The position numbers and the translations under genes are program-made. A stretch of 23,427 nt of DNA from Opitutaceae bacterium (GTDB lineage Bacteria > Verrucomicrobiota > Verrucomicrobiia > Opitutales > Opitutaceae): assembly GCA_005787865.1 (NCBI GenBank), contig SXZN01000009.1, forward strand, positions 1 to 23,427, read 5' to 3'. The notes under the pieces were generated by a model. It was not told the origin of the DNA and searched no databases. It worked only from the letters and a program-made list of their open reading frames with translations. Positions 6,796 through 14,879 of this stretch are shown here, one piece after another. Every line of letters begins with the position of its first letter. Within the stretch, counting starts at the first letter, position 1.

Positions 6796-9585
6796 ATGAA
6801 GGCTCGTCTGCATCTTTTGCCCTGGGATCGTCCGTTGCTGGGGCAGGCGGTCGCTTGGTTGGCGGCGGACTGGGTGGGCGATGGGCCGCTGGATCTCGCG
6901 CATCTTTTGGTCGTTGTGCCCACCCGGCAGTCGGGGCGTCGTCTGCGTGAGGCGCTGGCGGCCCACGCTTGGTCCCGCGGCCAGGCGGTTTTTTCTCCTC
7001 GCGTGGTTCTCCCCGAAACTCTGACCACCCTCGGCGTGTCGTCGGCCGGAGTGGCCTCGCGGCTCGTTAGTCAATTAGCTTGGATCAGAGTGTTGCGCGA
7101 AATACCGCTCGAGGAATTTCAGGCCGTATTTCCGATTGAGCCGCCCGCGCGGGATTTTGCTTGGGCGCGGCGCTTGGCGAGCCAGTTGTTGCATCTGCAA
7201 TCGACGCTCATCGAGGTGGGTCTGCAAATAAGCGAGGTGGGCGCTAAGGCCGGCGCAGATTTTCCGGAGGCGGAACGTTGGCAGCAGTTAGCCCATCTTG
7301 AGCAGCGTTACCAAGCGGTGCTGGGCGCCCAGCATTTACAGGATGCGCAGGCGGCCAAATTAGATTTTGCCCGGCGACCAGTTTTGCCGCCGGAGGTTAA
7401 AAAAATTATCGTCCTCGGCACGCCCGATCCGTGGCCGCTAGCGGGTCAGATTCTCGCCGCATATGCGAAATCGATCCCCGTAGAAATAGGCGTGTTTGGC
7501 CCTGCGGAAGAGCCGCTGGCCCTGCTCTTTGACGATTGGGGTCGGCCGCGGCTGGATTTTTGGACGCAGCGTGAACTGCGTTGGGCTCAGTTTAATCAAC
7601 AGGTTAGGCTCTGTGTTGATCCAGCGACTCAAGCGGGCCAACTCGTGGCGCTGGCGCAGCGTTATGAGATTGCAGGGGGAGGCCTGGCTCTGGGGATTGC
7701 TGATGCGGAAATTTTAGCGCCACTCGCACACGGGCTGAGCTGTGTCGGCGTGCCCGCCTTCAATCCCGAGGGGCGTCCGCGACGGCAAGATGGCCTCTAT
7801 GCGTTGTTAAGCTTGCTGGCTGAATTTGCGCGCAGCGATGCCTTCTCGACGAGCACGGCGCTGCTGCGCTGCCCTGCCATACTCGATTGGCTGGCTGCAC
7901 AGAGCGGCCCAGATTTTTCACGGGCACGCTTATTGCGTGAGTTGGATGCACTGCAGGCTGCGCATTTGCCCCCGACGCTGGCGGCGGCGCGGAGTCACGT
8001 TAAAAAATCCTCGTTGGCGGCCGAGGCTTTAACCCGGTTGGCTGCCCTGTCGCCCGAGTTGCAGCAGGGAACGTTTCCCCAAAATTGCCTGCAGTTGTTG
8101 GCGAAATTATTTGCCGATCATCCGGTCGAATCGGTTGACCCCCTGGTGGCCTCGGCGGCGGCATGGGTCGAACTAGCCGAGGAAGTGGGCCGGGCGCTGC
8201 AAATTTTTCCTGATCTGACGCCCGGTGAGGGCTGGGAGTTGGCCTTGGCCCAATTCGCCGAAAGTGTGGCCTTTGCGGAAAAACCAGCGGGCGCGATCGA
8301 ATTAAATGGTTGGCTCGAATTATTGTGGGAGGACGCGCCGCACCTCGTGGTCGCGGGGCTTAACGATGGCCGCGTGCCCGAGGTGGTGACGGGGGATGCT
8401 TTTCTGCCGGAGGTGCTGCGTGAACGCCTTGGATTAAAGACGAACGGGCGCCGTTTCGCGCGGGATGTTTATTTACTGGCCGCCTTAGCCGCACCGCGCA
8501 CCACTGCGGGTCGGCTGGAAATATTGCTCGGCAAGGTTTCGCTGGCCGGCGATCCATTGCGGCCGTCGCGGCTGCTCCTGCGCTGTGCCGATGAGGATCT
8601 TCCGCGCCGAATTAAATTTCTTTTTGATAAAGTGGCTTCCACTCAAGCGAGCTTGCCGTGGACGCGCGCCTGGCCGCTGCGCCCGATCGTGGGGCCGCCG
8701 CCCGAGAAAATTGCCGTGACCGCTTTCCGCGATTATCTTAATTGTCCGTTTCTTTTTTATCTTAAGCGGGTACGGCGCATGGAGGCCTTAGATCTAGAAA
8801 AAGCCGAACTTGATGCGCGTGATTTTGGTAACCTTATGCATGAAGCGCTCCGCGTATGGGGCGATGATCCGGCCCTGCGCCTTTGTGGGGATGAAGCGGT
8901 TTTGGGCCAGGCGTTGCTTGCGACTTTGGAGCGTAATATTCGCGCTTATTATGGCCGTGAATGGACGCTGCCCTTAGTCATTCAGTTTGAGTCGGCGCGC
9001 CAACGTTTGCGTCAGGCCGCGGCGCTACAAGCCGAGGAATTCGCGGCCGGCTGGCGTATTGAGGCGGTTGAGCAGCCCTGTAATATATCTATTGGTGGAT
9101 TAATGGTGCGCGGCAAAATTGACCGCATCGACCGTCACCCCGACGGCCGCGTGCGCGTGCTGGACTATAAGACTTCCGATACCCCTAGCACGCCCGAGCA
9201 AGCGCATCTGGGCCCGGTCAGAGCGACGAGTTCCCCGTGGGCGCGCCTGATCATGCACGGGAAAGAGCGGGCCTGGCTAGATTTGCAACTGCCGCTCTAT
9301 CGACTGAATTTGGCGCCAGCTTTTGGGCCCGCGGTGGAGTGCGGGTATTTTAATTTACCTAAGGGGGTGGGATCCACGGCGATTAGCATGTGGAAAGATT
9401 ATACGCCCGATCTACAGTTATCGGCGGAGGCCTGCGCGACGCAAATTGTCGCGGCGGTGGCGGCGGGGAAATTTTGGCCGCCGACGGAACTCGCCGCCCA
9501 CGCGGATCGTGATTGGGAGAAATTATTTCAACAGGGGACCGCGGCGAGTGTGCTGGCCGATGGGCTCGCGGGAGGTGGTCAATGA
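6796..9585 (+). CDS. addB: AddB-like PD-(D/E)XK nuclease subunit
   Basis: 929 residues; the probable partner of the following AddA-like helicase in a double-strand-break end-processing complex. The N-terminal part resembles an inactivated UvrD-type helicase fold: where a P-loop is expected it has VVVPTRQSGRRLREAL, with no GKT. The C-terminal RecB-type nuclease starts with YLNCPFLFYLKR (C650). It carries the conserved histidine in FGNLMHEAL (H682) and the catalytic GKIDRID...LDYKT set (D776, D790, K792). AddB proteins usually complete a 4Fe-4S cluster with three more cysteines near the C-terminus. Here that part (FWPPTELAAHADRDWEKLF) has none, and the protein is shorter than B. subtilis AddB. 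The stop overlaps the addA start (ATGA), implying translational coupling. The ATG at 6796 has no clear Shine-Dalgarno. The family is secure; exact AddB orthology is less so. Confidence 0.85.
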   Translation: MKARLHLLPWDRPLLGQAVAWLAADWVGDGPLDLAHLLVVVPTRQSGRRLREALAAHAWSRGQAVFSPRVVLPETLTTLGVSSAGVASRLVSQLAWIRVLREIPLEEFQAVFPIEPPARDFAWARRLASQLLHLQSTLIEVGLQISEVGAKAGADFPEAERWQQLAHLEQRYQAVLGAQHLQDAQAAKLDFARRPVLPPEVKKIIVLGTPDPWPLAGQILAAYAKSIPVEIGVFGPAEEPLALLFDDWGRPRLDFWTQRELRWAQFNQQVRLCVDPATQAGQLVALAQRYEIAGGGLALGIADAEILAPLAHGLSCVGVPAFNPEGRPRRQDGLYALLSLLAEFARSDAFSTSTALLRCPAILDWLAAQSGPDFSRARLLRELDALQAAHLPPTLAAARSHVKKSSLAAEALTRLAALSPELQQGTFPQNCLQLLAKLFADHPVESVDPLVASAAAWVELAEEVGRALQIFPDLTPGEGWELALAQFAESVAFAEKPAGAIELNGWLELLWEDAPHLVVAGLNDGRVPEVVTGDAFLPEVLRERLGLKTNGRRFARDVYLLAALAAPRTTAGRLEILLGKVSLAGDPLRPSRLLLRCADEDLPRRIKFLFDKVASTQASLPWTRAWPLRPIVGPPPEKIAVTAFRDYLNCPFLFYLKRVRRMEALDLEKAELDARDFGNLMHEALRVWGDDPALRLCGDEAVLGQALLATLERNIRAYYGREWTLPLVIQFESARQRLRQAAALQAEEFAAGWRIEAVEQPCNISIGGLMVRGKIDRIDRHPDGRVRVLDYKTSDTPSTPEQAHLGPVRATSSPWARLIMHGKERAWLDLQLPLYRLNLAPAFGPAVECGYFNLPKGVGSTAISMWKDYTPDLQLSAEACATQIVAAVAAGKFWPPTELAAHADRDWEKLFQQGTAASVLADGLAGGGQ
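9570..9581 (+). promoter_or_regulatory. Strong Shine-Dalgarno of addA inside addB
   Basis: GGGAGGTGG within the last codons of addB sits about six bases before the overlapping ATGA. It fixes the addA start at 9582. It is the only textbook ribosome binding site found in the window. Confidence 0.8.
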
Positions 9586-12500
9586 AAGCGCTCGGCCATG
9601 TGATGATCCTCGCGTCAGCGGGCTCGGGAAAAACCCATGCGTTGACCAATCGATTCGTGCGGCTTTTGGCCAACGGCGCGGCCCCGGAGCGCATCGTTGC
9701 GCTCACTTTTACCCGCAAGGCGGCGGGAGAATTTTTTGATGAAATCCTGCGTAAGCTCGCCGCGGCCGCCGGTGATTCAGTCGCGGCGCAAGCACTAGCG
9801 ACTGCGATTGAGTTGCCCCATCTCGGTTCGGCCGATTTTCGATCGATGTTGCGCACGGTGGTGGAGGCGATGCCGCGCTTGAATCTGGGAACTCTCGACG
9901 GATTTTTTGCCCGCATTGTGCGAGCCTTCCCCTTGGAGTTGGGCTTGGGGGGGGATTTCACGATGCTGAAACCCGCGGCGCTTCGCCGCGAGCAGCGCCG
10001 CGTGCAACAGCAATTATTTGCGGCCAGCGGCGAACTCAGTGCCGCGCAGAAGGCCTTTATCGAGGCTTATAAGCGGGCTACCTTTGGGGCGGACGAAAAG
10101 CAGCTGACCCGTCAGCTCAATGGCTGGTTAAGCCAACATGCCGATATTTTTCTCGAAGTCCCCGAGGCGGCGCGCTGGGGGGGCGGCGCGCAGATTTGGC
10201 CGCAAGGCTCAGAGTGGATAGTGCCGAGCCGCGAGCGCGGGGCCATCGTTAAGCAGTTGCGCGCCGTCTTGCCGTGGACGGCGCTCAATGAGGGCCAGCG
10301 CATTCGTTTGGAGAATTTCCTAAGCGAGCTGGTCGCTTGGTTGCCTGGGGCGCCTTTGACTAATCCGCTGGATTACCTCTTGCGCAATGCCCTCGCGGTC
10401 TGGCCGGCGTTGCGTGCAGGGCGGGCGGAAGTCGTGATTGACCGAAAAAAAGTGCAATTTGGATCGGAGGCGAGTGCGGCCTTGGTCGCCGCTATTCGGC
10501 TTGTGGTGGGGGCGCAGCTCGCGCGAAATTTAGAGCAGACCCGCGGAATTTTCACGGTCTTAGAGGCCTACGATTTGGCTTATCATGCCGCGGTACGGCG
10601 TAAGGGTCAGTTAACCTTTGCGGATGTGCAGCGGTTGCTGCGGCCCGACGCGGATCGCCCGATGCTAAGTCGAAAGGTGGGCGGCGGCCGTTTGTTGATC
10701 GACTGGCGGCTGGATGCCAAATTAGACCATTGGTTGTTGGACGAATTTCAGGACACGAGTTACACGCAGTGGACTATTTTACGTAACTTGCTCGATGAGG
10801 CGGTCCAAGATGCTGAGCATCGGCGTAGTTTGTTTTATGTGGGGGATGTAAAGCAGGCGATTTTCGCTTGGCGAGAAGGAGATGCCCGACTTTTTCGGCA
10901 AATATTTGAGCACTATAATCAAGCGGCCCCTGGCGCCATAGCGGAGCAGTATTTGACCGATTCTTGGCGCTCAGGCCCGGCCGTTATTTCAATGGTGAAT
11001 CGGGTCTTTGGTGATGAGCAGGCTTGGCGGGCATTGATTCCAGCTCCGGCGGCCAATCGCTGGGTGGGGGAGTGGCGCACGCATACCAGTGCGAGGCCGC
11101 AGCTTGGCGGTTACGCTGAATTATTACAGGCGAACGACGAACCCGGTCGGTTCGCCGCGGTTCTGCACATTCTGCAAAAAGTGGAACCAGGTCGTCGCGG
11201 GTTGAGTGTCGCAGTCATTGTACAAACAAATGATACGAGCGCTCGGCTCGCCGATTATCTACGCCGAGTGGGCGGTTTGCCCGCGCTGGCTGAAAGCGAC
11301 CAGCATATTGCGTTGGATAATCCGTTAACGACGGCATTGCTGGCGCTCTTGCGCCTGGCCGCGCATCCCGGTGATACCTTCGCGGCGGAACATATCGCAA
11401 TGACGCCGGTAGCGGAAATATTGCGCGCGGCGGGAATTAACAGCCCGGATGAACTTACCGCCCAATTATTGGCTGAACTGCATGCGGACGGATTTGCGGT
11501 GACGCTTGACCGCTGGTTACGCGTGTTGGAGCCAAGCTTGGCGGCCACGGATGGTTTTAGCCGATTGCGTGGCCGTCAGCTGGTAGAGTCTGCGCAGGAG
11601 TTTGATCAAAATGGCCAACGGGACATAGCCGAATTTTTGGCGTGGGCGGAGGCTTGTACTGTGCGTGAGGCCGATACGGCGGGGGTGGTGCGGGTGTTGA
11701 CGATTCACGCCGCCAAGGGGCTAGGATTTGATTTGGTCATTCTCCCGGATTTTGAAGGCCGCACCCTGGATAAGATGCGGGAGGGACTAGCGGTGCAAAG
11801 ATCGGAGGATCGCCAAATCGAGTGGGTGCTCGATTTACCCAGTGAGCTCTTTTATGCGGCCGATGAAGTCTTGAGCGCGCACGTCGCGACGCGGAGAGCA
11901 GATGCGGCCTACGAAGCCATGTGCAAATTTTATGTCGCCATGACCCGAGCGAAGCGGGCGATGTATGTGATCACGGAGCCAGTGGGCACTTCGAAGTCGC
12001 AGAATTTCCCGAAATTGCTCGAGCAAACCTTGGGGGATACTTGGGCCGCCGGCGACGCAGCTTGGTTTGAGGGGTTAGCGGCTCAGGAGGAAGCGTCGGC
12101 GCCACCTGCGTTAGCCCCGCTCGACCCTGCGACTGTTCGGCGAGTGGCGCGTTTGCCCTCGCGCCGGCCCTCGGATGATCATTCCGATGGAAAATCTGTG
12201 AGATTATTTGCGGCCGCAGGATCAGGAGCGGCGGATTTTGGGACTAAGGTGCATGGTTTGTTTGAAACCGTGGAATGGTGGCATCAATCGGCGGCCGCTG
12301 CCTGGCAGGCTGCTCGCCAGCAAGAGGGGGCTTCAGCGGAAGCTTTGGCTGAAGTTTTGCGCACCTTGCACCATCCTCAGTGCGCGGTGCTGTTTAGCGC
12401 GGGGGGGGGGTATGCTGAGGTTTGGCGCGAGCGAGTTTTTGAAGTGATTGTTGATGGCGTGTGGTTAACTGGAGTGTTTGACCGTGTGCTCGTAGCACGC

Positions 12501-12722
12501 GATGCAAAGGGACGGGTCACCCAGGCGTGGGTGATTGATTTTAAAACTGACCGCGCTGGGCCCAGTGATAGCGGCCGGGCCGCGGTAGCAAAGCACGCTG
12601 GGCAGCTTAACCTTTACCGACGTGTTGCCGCGATTTTAACTGGCCTTCCTCTTGCCCAGGTCGAGTGTTCTTTAGTGCTTACCGCGGGGCCTAGTTTAGT
12701 GATGGTGCCGCAATCGGTTTAA
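9582..12722 (+). CDS. addA: AddA/RecB-like UvrD helicase-nuclease
   Basis: 1046 residues; SF1A DNA helicase fused to a RecB-family nuclease, acting with the AddB-like protein at double-strand breaks. Motifs in order: Walker A ASAGSGKT (11-18), motif Ia LTFTRKAA, motif II DEFQDTS (D387, E388), motif III GDVKQAIFAWR, motif IV TDSWRSG, motif V TIHAAKGLGFD (H709), motif VI VAMTRAKR (R789). The C-terminal nuclease has the helix histidine in FGTKVHGLFE (H891), then D967 and the VIDFKTD triad (D986, K988). The start at 9582 was chosen because it overlaps the addB stop and follows GGGAGGT at ideal spacing; the frame remains open to 9513 without a better start. The coding sequence contains unusually long G runs: eight at 9947-9954, seven at 10177-10183 and ten at 12401-12410. 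The last falls between H891 and the catalytic D967. Confidence 0.92.
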   Translation: MKALGHVMILASAGSGKTHALTNRFVRLLANGAAPERIVALTFTRKAAGEFFDEILRKLAAAAGDSVAAQALATAIELPHLGSADFRSMLRTVVEAMPRLNLGTLDGFFARIVRAFPLELGLGGDFTMLKPAALRREQRRVQQQLFAASGELSAAQKAFIEAYKRATFGADEKQLTRQLNGWLSQHADIFLEVPEAARWGGGAQIWPQGSEWIVPSRERGAIVKQLRAVLPWTALNEGQRIRLENFLSELVAWLPGAPLTNPLDYLLRNALAVWPALRAGRAEVVIDRKKVQFGSEASAALVAAIRLVVGAQLARNLEQTRGIFTVLEAYDLAYHAAVRRKGQLTFADVQRLLRPDADRPMLSRKVGGGRLLIDWRLDAKLDHWLLDEFQDTSYTQWTILRNLLDEAVQDAEHRRSLFYVGDVKQAIFAWREGDARLFRQIFEHYNQAAPGAIAEQYLTDSWRSGPAVISMVNRVFGDEQAWRALIPAPAANRWVGEWRTHTSARPQLGGYAELLQANDEPGRFAAVLHILQKVEPGRRGLSVAVIVQTNDTSARLADYLRRVGGLPALAESDQHIALDNPLTTALLALLRLAAHPGDTFAAEHIAMTPVAEILRAAGINSPDELTAQLLAELHADGFAVTLDRWLRVLEPSLAATDGFSRLRGRQLVESAQEFDQNGQRDIAEFLAWAEACTVREADTAGVVRVLTIHAAKGLGFDLVILPDFEGRTLDKMREGLAVQRSEDRQIEWVLDLPSELFYAADEVLSAHVATRRADAAYEAMCKFYVAMTRAKRAMYVITEPVGTSKSQNFPKLLEQTLGDTWAAGDAAWFEGLAAQEEASAPPALAPLDPATVRRVARLPSRRPSDDHSDGKSVRLFAAAGSGAADFGTKVHGLFETVEWWHQSAAAAWQAARQQEGASAEALAEVLRTLHHPQCAVLFSAGGGYAEVWRERVFEVIVDGVWLTGVFDRVLVARDAKGRVTQAWVIDFKTDRAGPSDSGRAAVAKHAGQLNLYRRVAAILTGLPLAQVECSLVLTAGPSLVMVPQSV

Positions 12723-12785
12723 CTTCACGCTTTACACCGCGCCAGCCCAGTTGCACGTTTCGCCGCTAAACCACTCTCTAACACA

Positions 12786-12887
12786 ATGGGTAATCTCAAA
12801 AAGAAACGACGTCTCAAGATGTCGAAACACAAACGCCGGAAGCGCCTCAAGGCTAACCGCCACAAGAAGCGTACTTGGCAGAAGTAG
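12786..12887 (+). CDS. bS22/mS38-like small basic protein (AURKAIP1/COX24 domain)
   Basis: 33-residue protein, too short for most gene finders, reading MGNLKKKRRLKMSKHKRRKR and ending HKKRTWQK. More than half the residues are K, R or H. The KKRRxKMSKxKxRKxLKxxRxxKR pattern is that of the AURKAIP1/COX24 family. That family includes mitochondrial ribosomal protein mS38 and, as I recall it, the similarly sized mycobacterial bS22, which sits near the decoding region of the small subunit. From this I infer a ribosomal role. The gene starts 63 bases after addA and ends in its own terminator (12917-12946). The ATG is preceded by CTCTAACACA, with no Shine-Dalgarno. Composition and terminator make it a real gene. 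Confidence 0.85.
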   Translation: MGNLKKKRRLKMSKHKRRKRLKANRHKKRTWQK

Positions 12888-12916
12888 TTACGGCTAAATT
12901 TTAGCGAATTTCACCC

Positions 12917-12946
12917 AGCCCGGCAATTCATGTTGGCGGGCTTTTT
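12917..12946 (+). terminator. Rho-independent terminator after the bS22-like gene
   Basis: Arms AGCCCGGCAA (12917-12926) and TTGGCGGGCT (12933-12942) pair with a single G-G mismatch around a six-base loop and run into five T residues. It is 29 bases past the stop codon. Confidence 0.8.
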
Positions 12947-12994
12947 ATCGTCATCTAAAATTAGCTAAGTTATTGATTTTGAATGGCATTTAGA

Positions 12995-13024
12995 GATCAA
13001 CGATCGCGGTTGAATCCGTTGATC
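12995..13024. repeat. Inverted repeat GATCAACG ... CGTTGATC
   Basis: Perfect 8-base arms at 12995-13002 and 13017-13024 flank a 14-base spacer. No T-run follows on either strand. The role is unknown: it could be an operator, a remnant of an element end, or chance. Confidence 0.35.
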
Positions 13025-13097
13025 AGGGGGTGGTTAGAGGCGCCTGATGATGGAGTTTGCGGTGTTTTTTGTTTGTCCGGTACAAAAGGCATATGAT

Positions 13098-13125
13098 TTG
13101 CCAAGATACTCCACTATTGTAATAA
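13098..13125 (+). promoter_or_regulatory. Candidate sigma-70 promoter ahead of the secretin remnant
   Basis: TTGCCA (13098-13103) and TAATAA (13120-13125) are separated by 16 bases. Both hexamers resemble consensus and lie in AT-rich DNA upstream of the pseudogene. No expression evidence is possible from sequence. Confidence 0.35.
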
Positions 13126-13187
13126 CGCATGTTTTTTGCCACTTACTCCCGCTTTTCTGCGTCAAAGTCGGCGAGCACTCTACGTGA

Positions 13188-13612
13188 TTGGCTAGATTCA
13201 CTCGAGCGGGCGAGATCACCGTCATTGAGGAGCTAAAAGAACTGCCGACTGTTGATACCGGTGCGATCGCTGAGTGGGTTAAGGGCAATGCCGGAAAGGG
13301 CTCGACCGGTTATGCATTGGCATCGGCGGCCTCATCAGCAGCGCGACCAGCCATGGCGGAACCAAGGTTCCTATTCTGGGCGATATCCCATTACTGGGCC
13401 GGTTATTTTCTTCCAAATCAGTTAATGATGAGGCGACGAATCTTCTGATCTTCATCACCGCTAAGACGGTGAGCGCCGATGGGGCTTCGCCCGAGGAAGT
13501 GTTCGATCCTCGCGCAGTGCAGGCAATAGTCATGAGTCGGGAGGATATGCCCGGCAATCGGACGCCCAAGGGCGCCGATATGTTCGCGCCGGCCTCGAGT
13601 AATAAAAAATAA
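13188..13612 (+). pseudogene. Degenerate C-terminal fragment of a type II/IV pilus secretin (GspD/PilQ family)
   Basis: From 13319 to the TAA at 13610-13612 one frame encodes the hallmark end of a secretin. It reads GIGGLISS, then HGGTKVPILGDIPLLGRLF, then ATNLLIFITAKTVSADGAS and a tail with EEVFDPRAVQAI. Upstream, the same frame is stopped by a TAA in the GTTAAGGG stretch near 13279. The sense appears to continue in the -1-related frame from 13188 (EELKELPTVDTG...KGSTGYAL), so a one-base deletion near 13316, at the conserved GYxxGIGGL motif, would join the two. A further stop (TGA, near 13185) closes that frame, and no start codon, N domains or signal peptide are seen. Intact family members are several hundred residues long, so this is a remnant lacking most of the gene. 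A terminator follows. A sequencing error could explain one frameshift but not the missing N-terminal portion. Confidence 0.8.
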
Positions 13613-13637
13613 GCGCAGCCTGTTTTAACGACCCTCG

Positions 13638-13664
13638 ACCGATGGCCACCCCACCGGTTTTTTT
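13638..13664 (+). terminator. Terminator downstream of the secretin remnant
   Basis: ACCGATGG (13638-13645) pairs with CCACCGGT (13651-13658) with one mismatch, followed by seven T residues. It lies 26 bases past the remnant's stop codon and is probably its original terminator, still intact. Confidence 0.65.
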
Positions 13665-13791
13665 ATGCATAGTTGGGTTAGGGCTGGGCTTTTTTCCGAG
13701 TGGTGGCGGTACCGTTTTCTGCAAATTTTGCGCCACAAGTTGCCCATAATATTTGTTAGCCATTTCGGTGGTCGTGATTAAATTTTGGCTA

Positions 13792-14832
13792 ATGGCTGGA
13801 CCCTTGACCTCATCCCTACCGCCGCAACTCTCGCGCGATTTTCAGGAGGTTTCCCAGCACGTGCGCCCGCAAATGGCCGCGCTTGATGTTTTCATGCGCG
13901 ACCAAGTCGAGCGTTTTGAACCGGAGATTCGCTCGCTGGCGGCTTACTGCCTGGACACGACGGGTAAACGCCTGAGGCCGACCTTGGTTTTTATTTGTGG
14001 CTGGCGCGGGGCTGGCGTGGTTGCCGACGATTTGGTCCGCGTCGCCGGCGTGGTTGAGATGGTGCATCTCGCCACGCTCGTGCACGACGATATCATGGAT
14101 CGGGCTGACCTGCGCCGGAATCGCCAAACGGCGGCACGCGAATTTGGGCCTGAGGCGGCGGTATTATTGGGGGATGTACTTTTTTCTCAGGCCCTGCACA
14201 TCGCGTCACAATTTCCTACAACGGAAGTTTGTCGGCTGGTATCAGAGTCTACACGTAAGGTTTGCTCGGGAGAAATCATGCAAACGCTACGGCGGCGGGA
14301 CATTAATATCTCACTCGCGGATTACCGCCGCATAATCGATTTAAAGACCGCGGAGCTTTTTAGGGTTTCGTGCTTTCTGGGCGCGCGCCTGGGCGGTTAT
14401 GCCGCTGATTTTGTCGCGGCGGCGGATCGGTTTGGCCATCATCTCGGCATCGCTTATCAGATTTATGACGACCTTGCTGATTTTGTGGGTGAGGAGCAAC
14501 TGATCGGGAAAACGCTTGGGACTGATTTGGCCACGGGCAAACTTACCTTGCCCTTGATGATGTTGTTGGAGCGAGTATCAGCCTCCGAGCGCGCGTCCAT
14601 TGTAGCCGCATTGCAAGGCGGGCAGGCCTTAGGCTTGGCGGCTAGTCGTCAGCGTATGAAGGAAATGGATATCGCGGCTGCCGTGAGGGCGGCGATCGAG
14701 GACGAACTCACTTTAGCGGTCGCTGCATTAAGCCTCCACGCCGACTTAGCCCCGGTTCCCTTGATGTTGCAGCTGGCTGATATGTTGCGCCATCAGGTGG
14801 CTGTGCTGGAAACGGCCTCGATTGCTGGATAA
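13792..14832 (+). CDS. Long-chain polyprenyl diphosphate synthase
   Basis: 346-residue all-helical trans-prenyltransferase that extends an allylic diphosphate with isopentenyl diphosphate units, most likely making the menaquinone side-chain precursor. It shows GKRLRP (58-63), the first aspartate-rich motif DDIMD (99-103), GEIMQ (160-164), KTAELF (185-190) and the second aspartate-rich motif DDLAD (226-230). The residues four and five positions before the first motif are T95 and A94. Being small, they leave the pocket open, so a long product (octaprenyl-like) is expected rather than farnesyl or geranylgeranyl; chain length is an inference. The ATG at 13792 was preferred to an in-frame TTG at 13753. 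No Shine-Dalgarno precedes it. The sigma factor gene follows after 47 bases with no clear terminator, so partial co-transcription is possible. Confidence 0.93.
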   Translation: MAGPLTSSLPPQLSRDFQEVSQHVRPQMAALDVFMRDQVERFEPEIRSLAAYCLDTTGKRLRPTLVFICGWRGAGVVADDLVRVAGVVEMVHLATLVHDDIMDRADLRRNRQTAAREFGPEAAVLLGDVLFSQALHIASQFPTTEVCRLVSESTRKVCSGEIMQTLRRRDINISLADYRRIIDLKTAELFRVSCFLGARLGGYAADFVAAADRFGHHLGIAYQIYDDLADFVGEEQLIGKTLGTDLATGKLTLPLMMLLERVSASERASIVAALQGGQALGLAASRQRMKEMDIAAAVRAAIEDELTLAVAALSLHADLAPVPLMLQLADMLRHQVAVLETASIAG

Positions 14833-14879
14833 TTTCGATTGCTTGGCTCTTCAGCTAATTTAAGCTGTCTTTCCTCGAG

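Larger units (their letters stand above)
12947..13187. other. Intergenic region without an intact gene
   Basis: About 240 bases between the terminator of the bS22-like gene and the recognisable secretin remnant. It is more AT-rich than the flanking genes. It contains an 8-base inverted repeat (12995-13024) and a promoter-like pair (13098-13125), listed separately. Short frames occur on both strands, but none shows a recognisable family. It may hold the decayed upstream portion of the secretin gene or of its neighbours. Confidence 0.5.

Noticed and set aside
9383..9961. 192-codon minus-strand frame across the addB-addA junction
   Set aside because: It is antisense to two conserved nuclease/helicase segments, with low-complexity R/P/S-rich translation.
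12990..13030. T-arm-like GGTTGAATCC inside the inverted repeat, considered as a tRNA fragment or attachment site
   Set aside because: The flanking bases do not form a proper T stem, no acceptor or anticodon arm is present, and no integrase gene is nearby.
13129..13236. 35-codon plus-strand frame (MFFATYSRFSASKSAS...) after the promoter-like site
   Set aside because: It is too short, without a ribosome binding site or homology, and probably part of the decayed region.
13034..13288. 84-codon minus-strand frame in the secretin-remnant region
   Set aside because: There are no recognisable motifs, it overlaps the start of the plus-strand remnant, and its composition looks random. It cannot be fully excluded as a small gene.
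14852..14867. CAGCT...AGCTG inverted repeat before the sigma factor gene
   Set aside because: The arms are only five bases with no T-run; too weak to call a terminator or operator.
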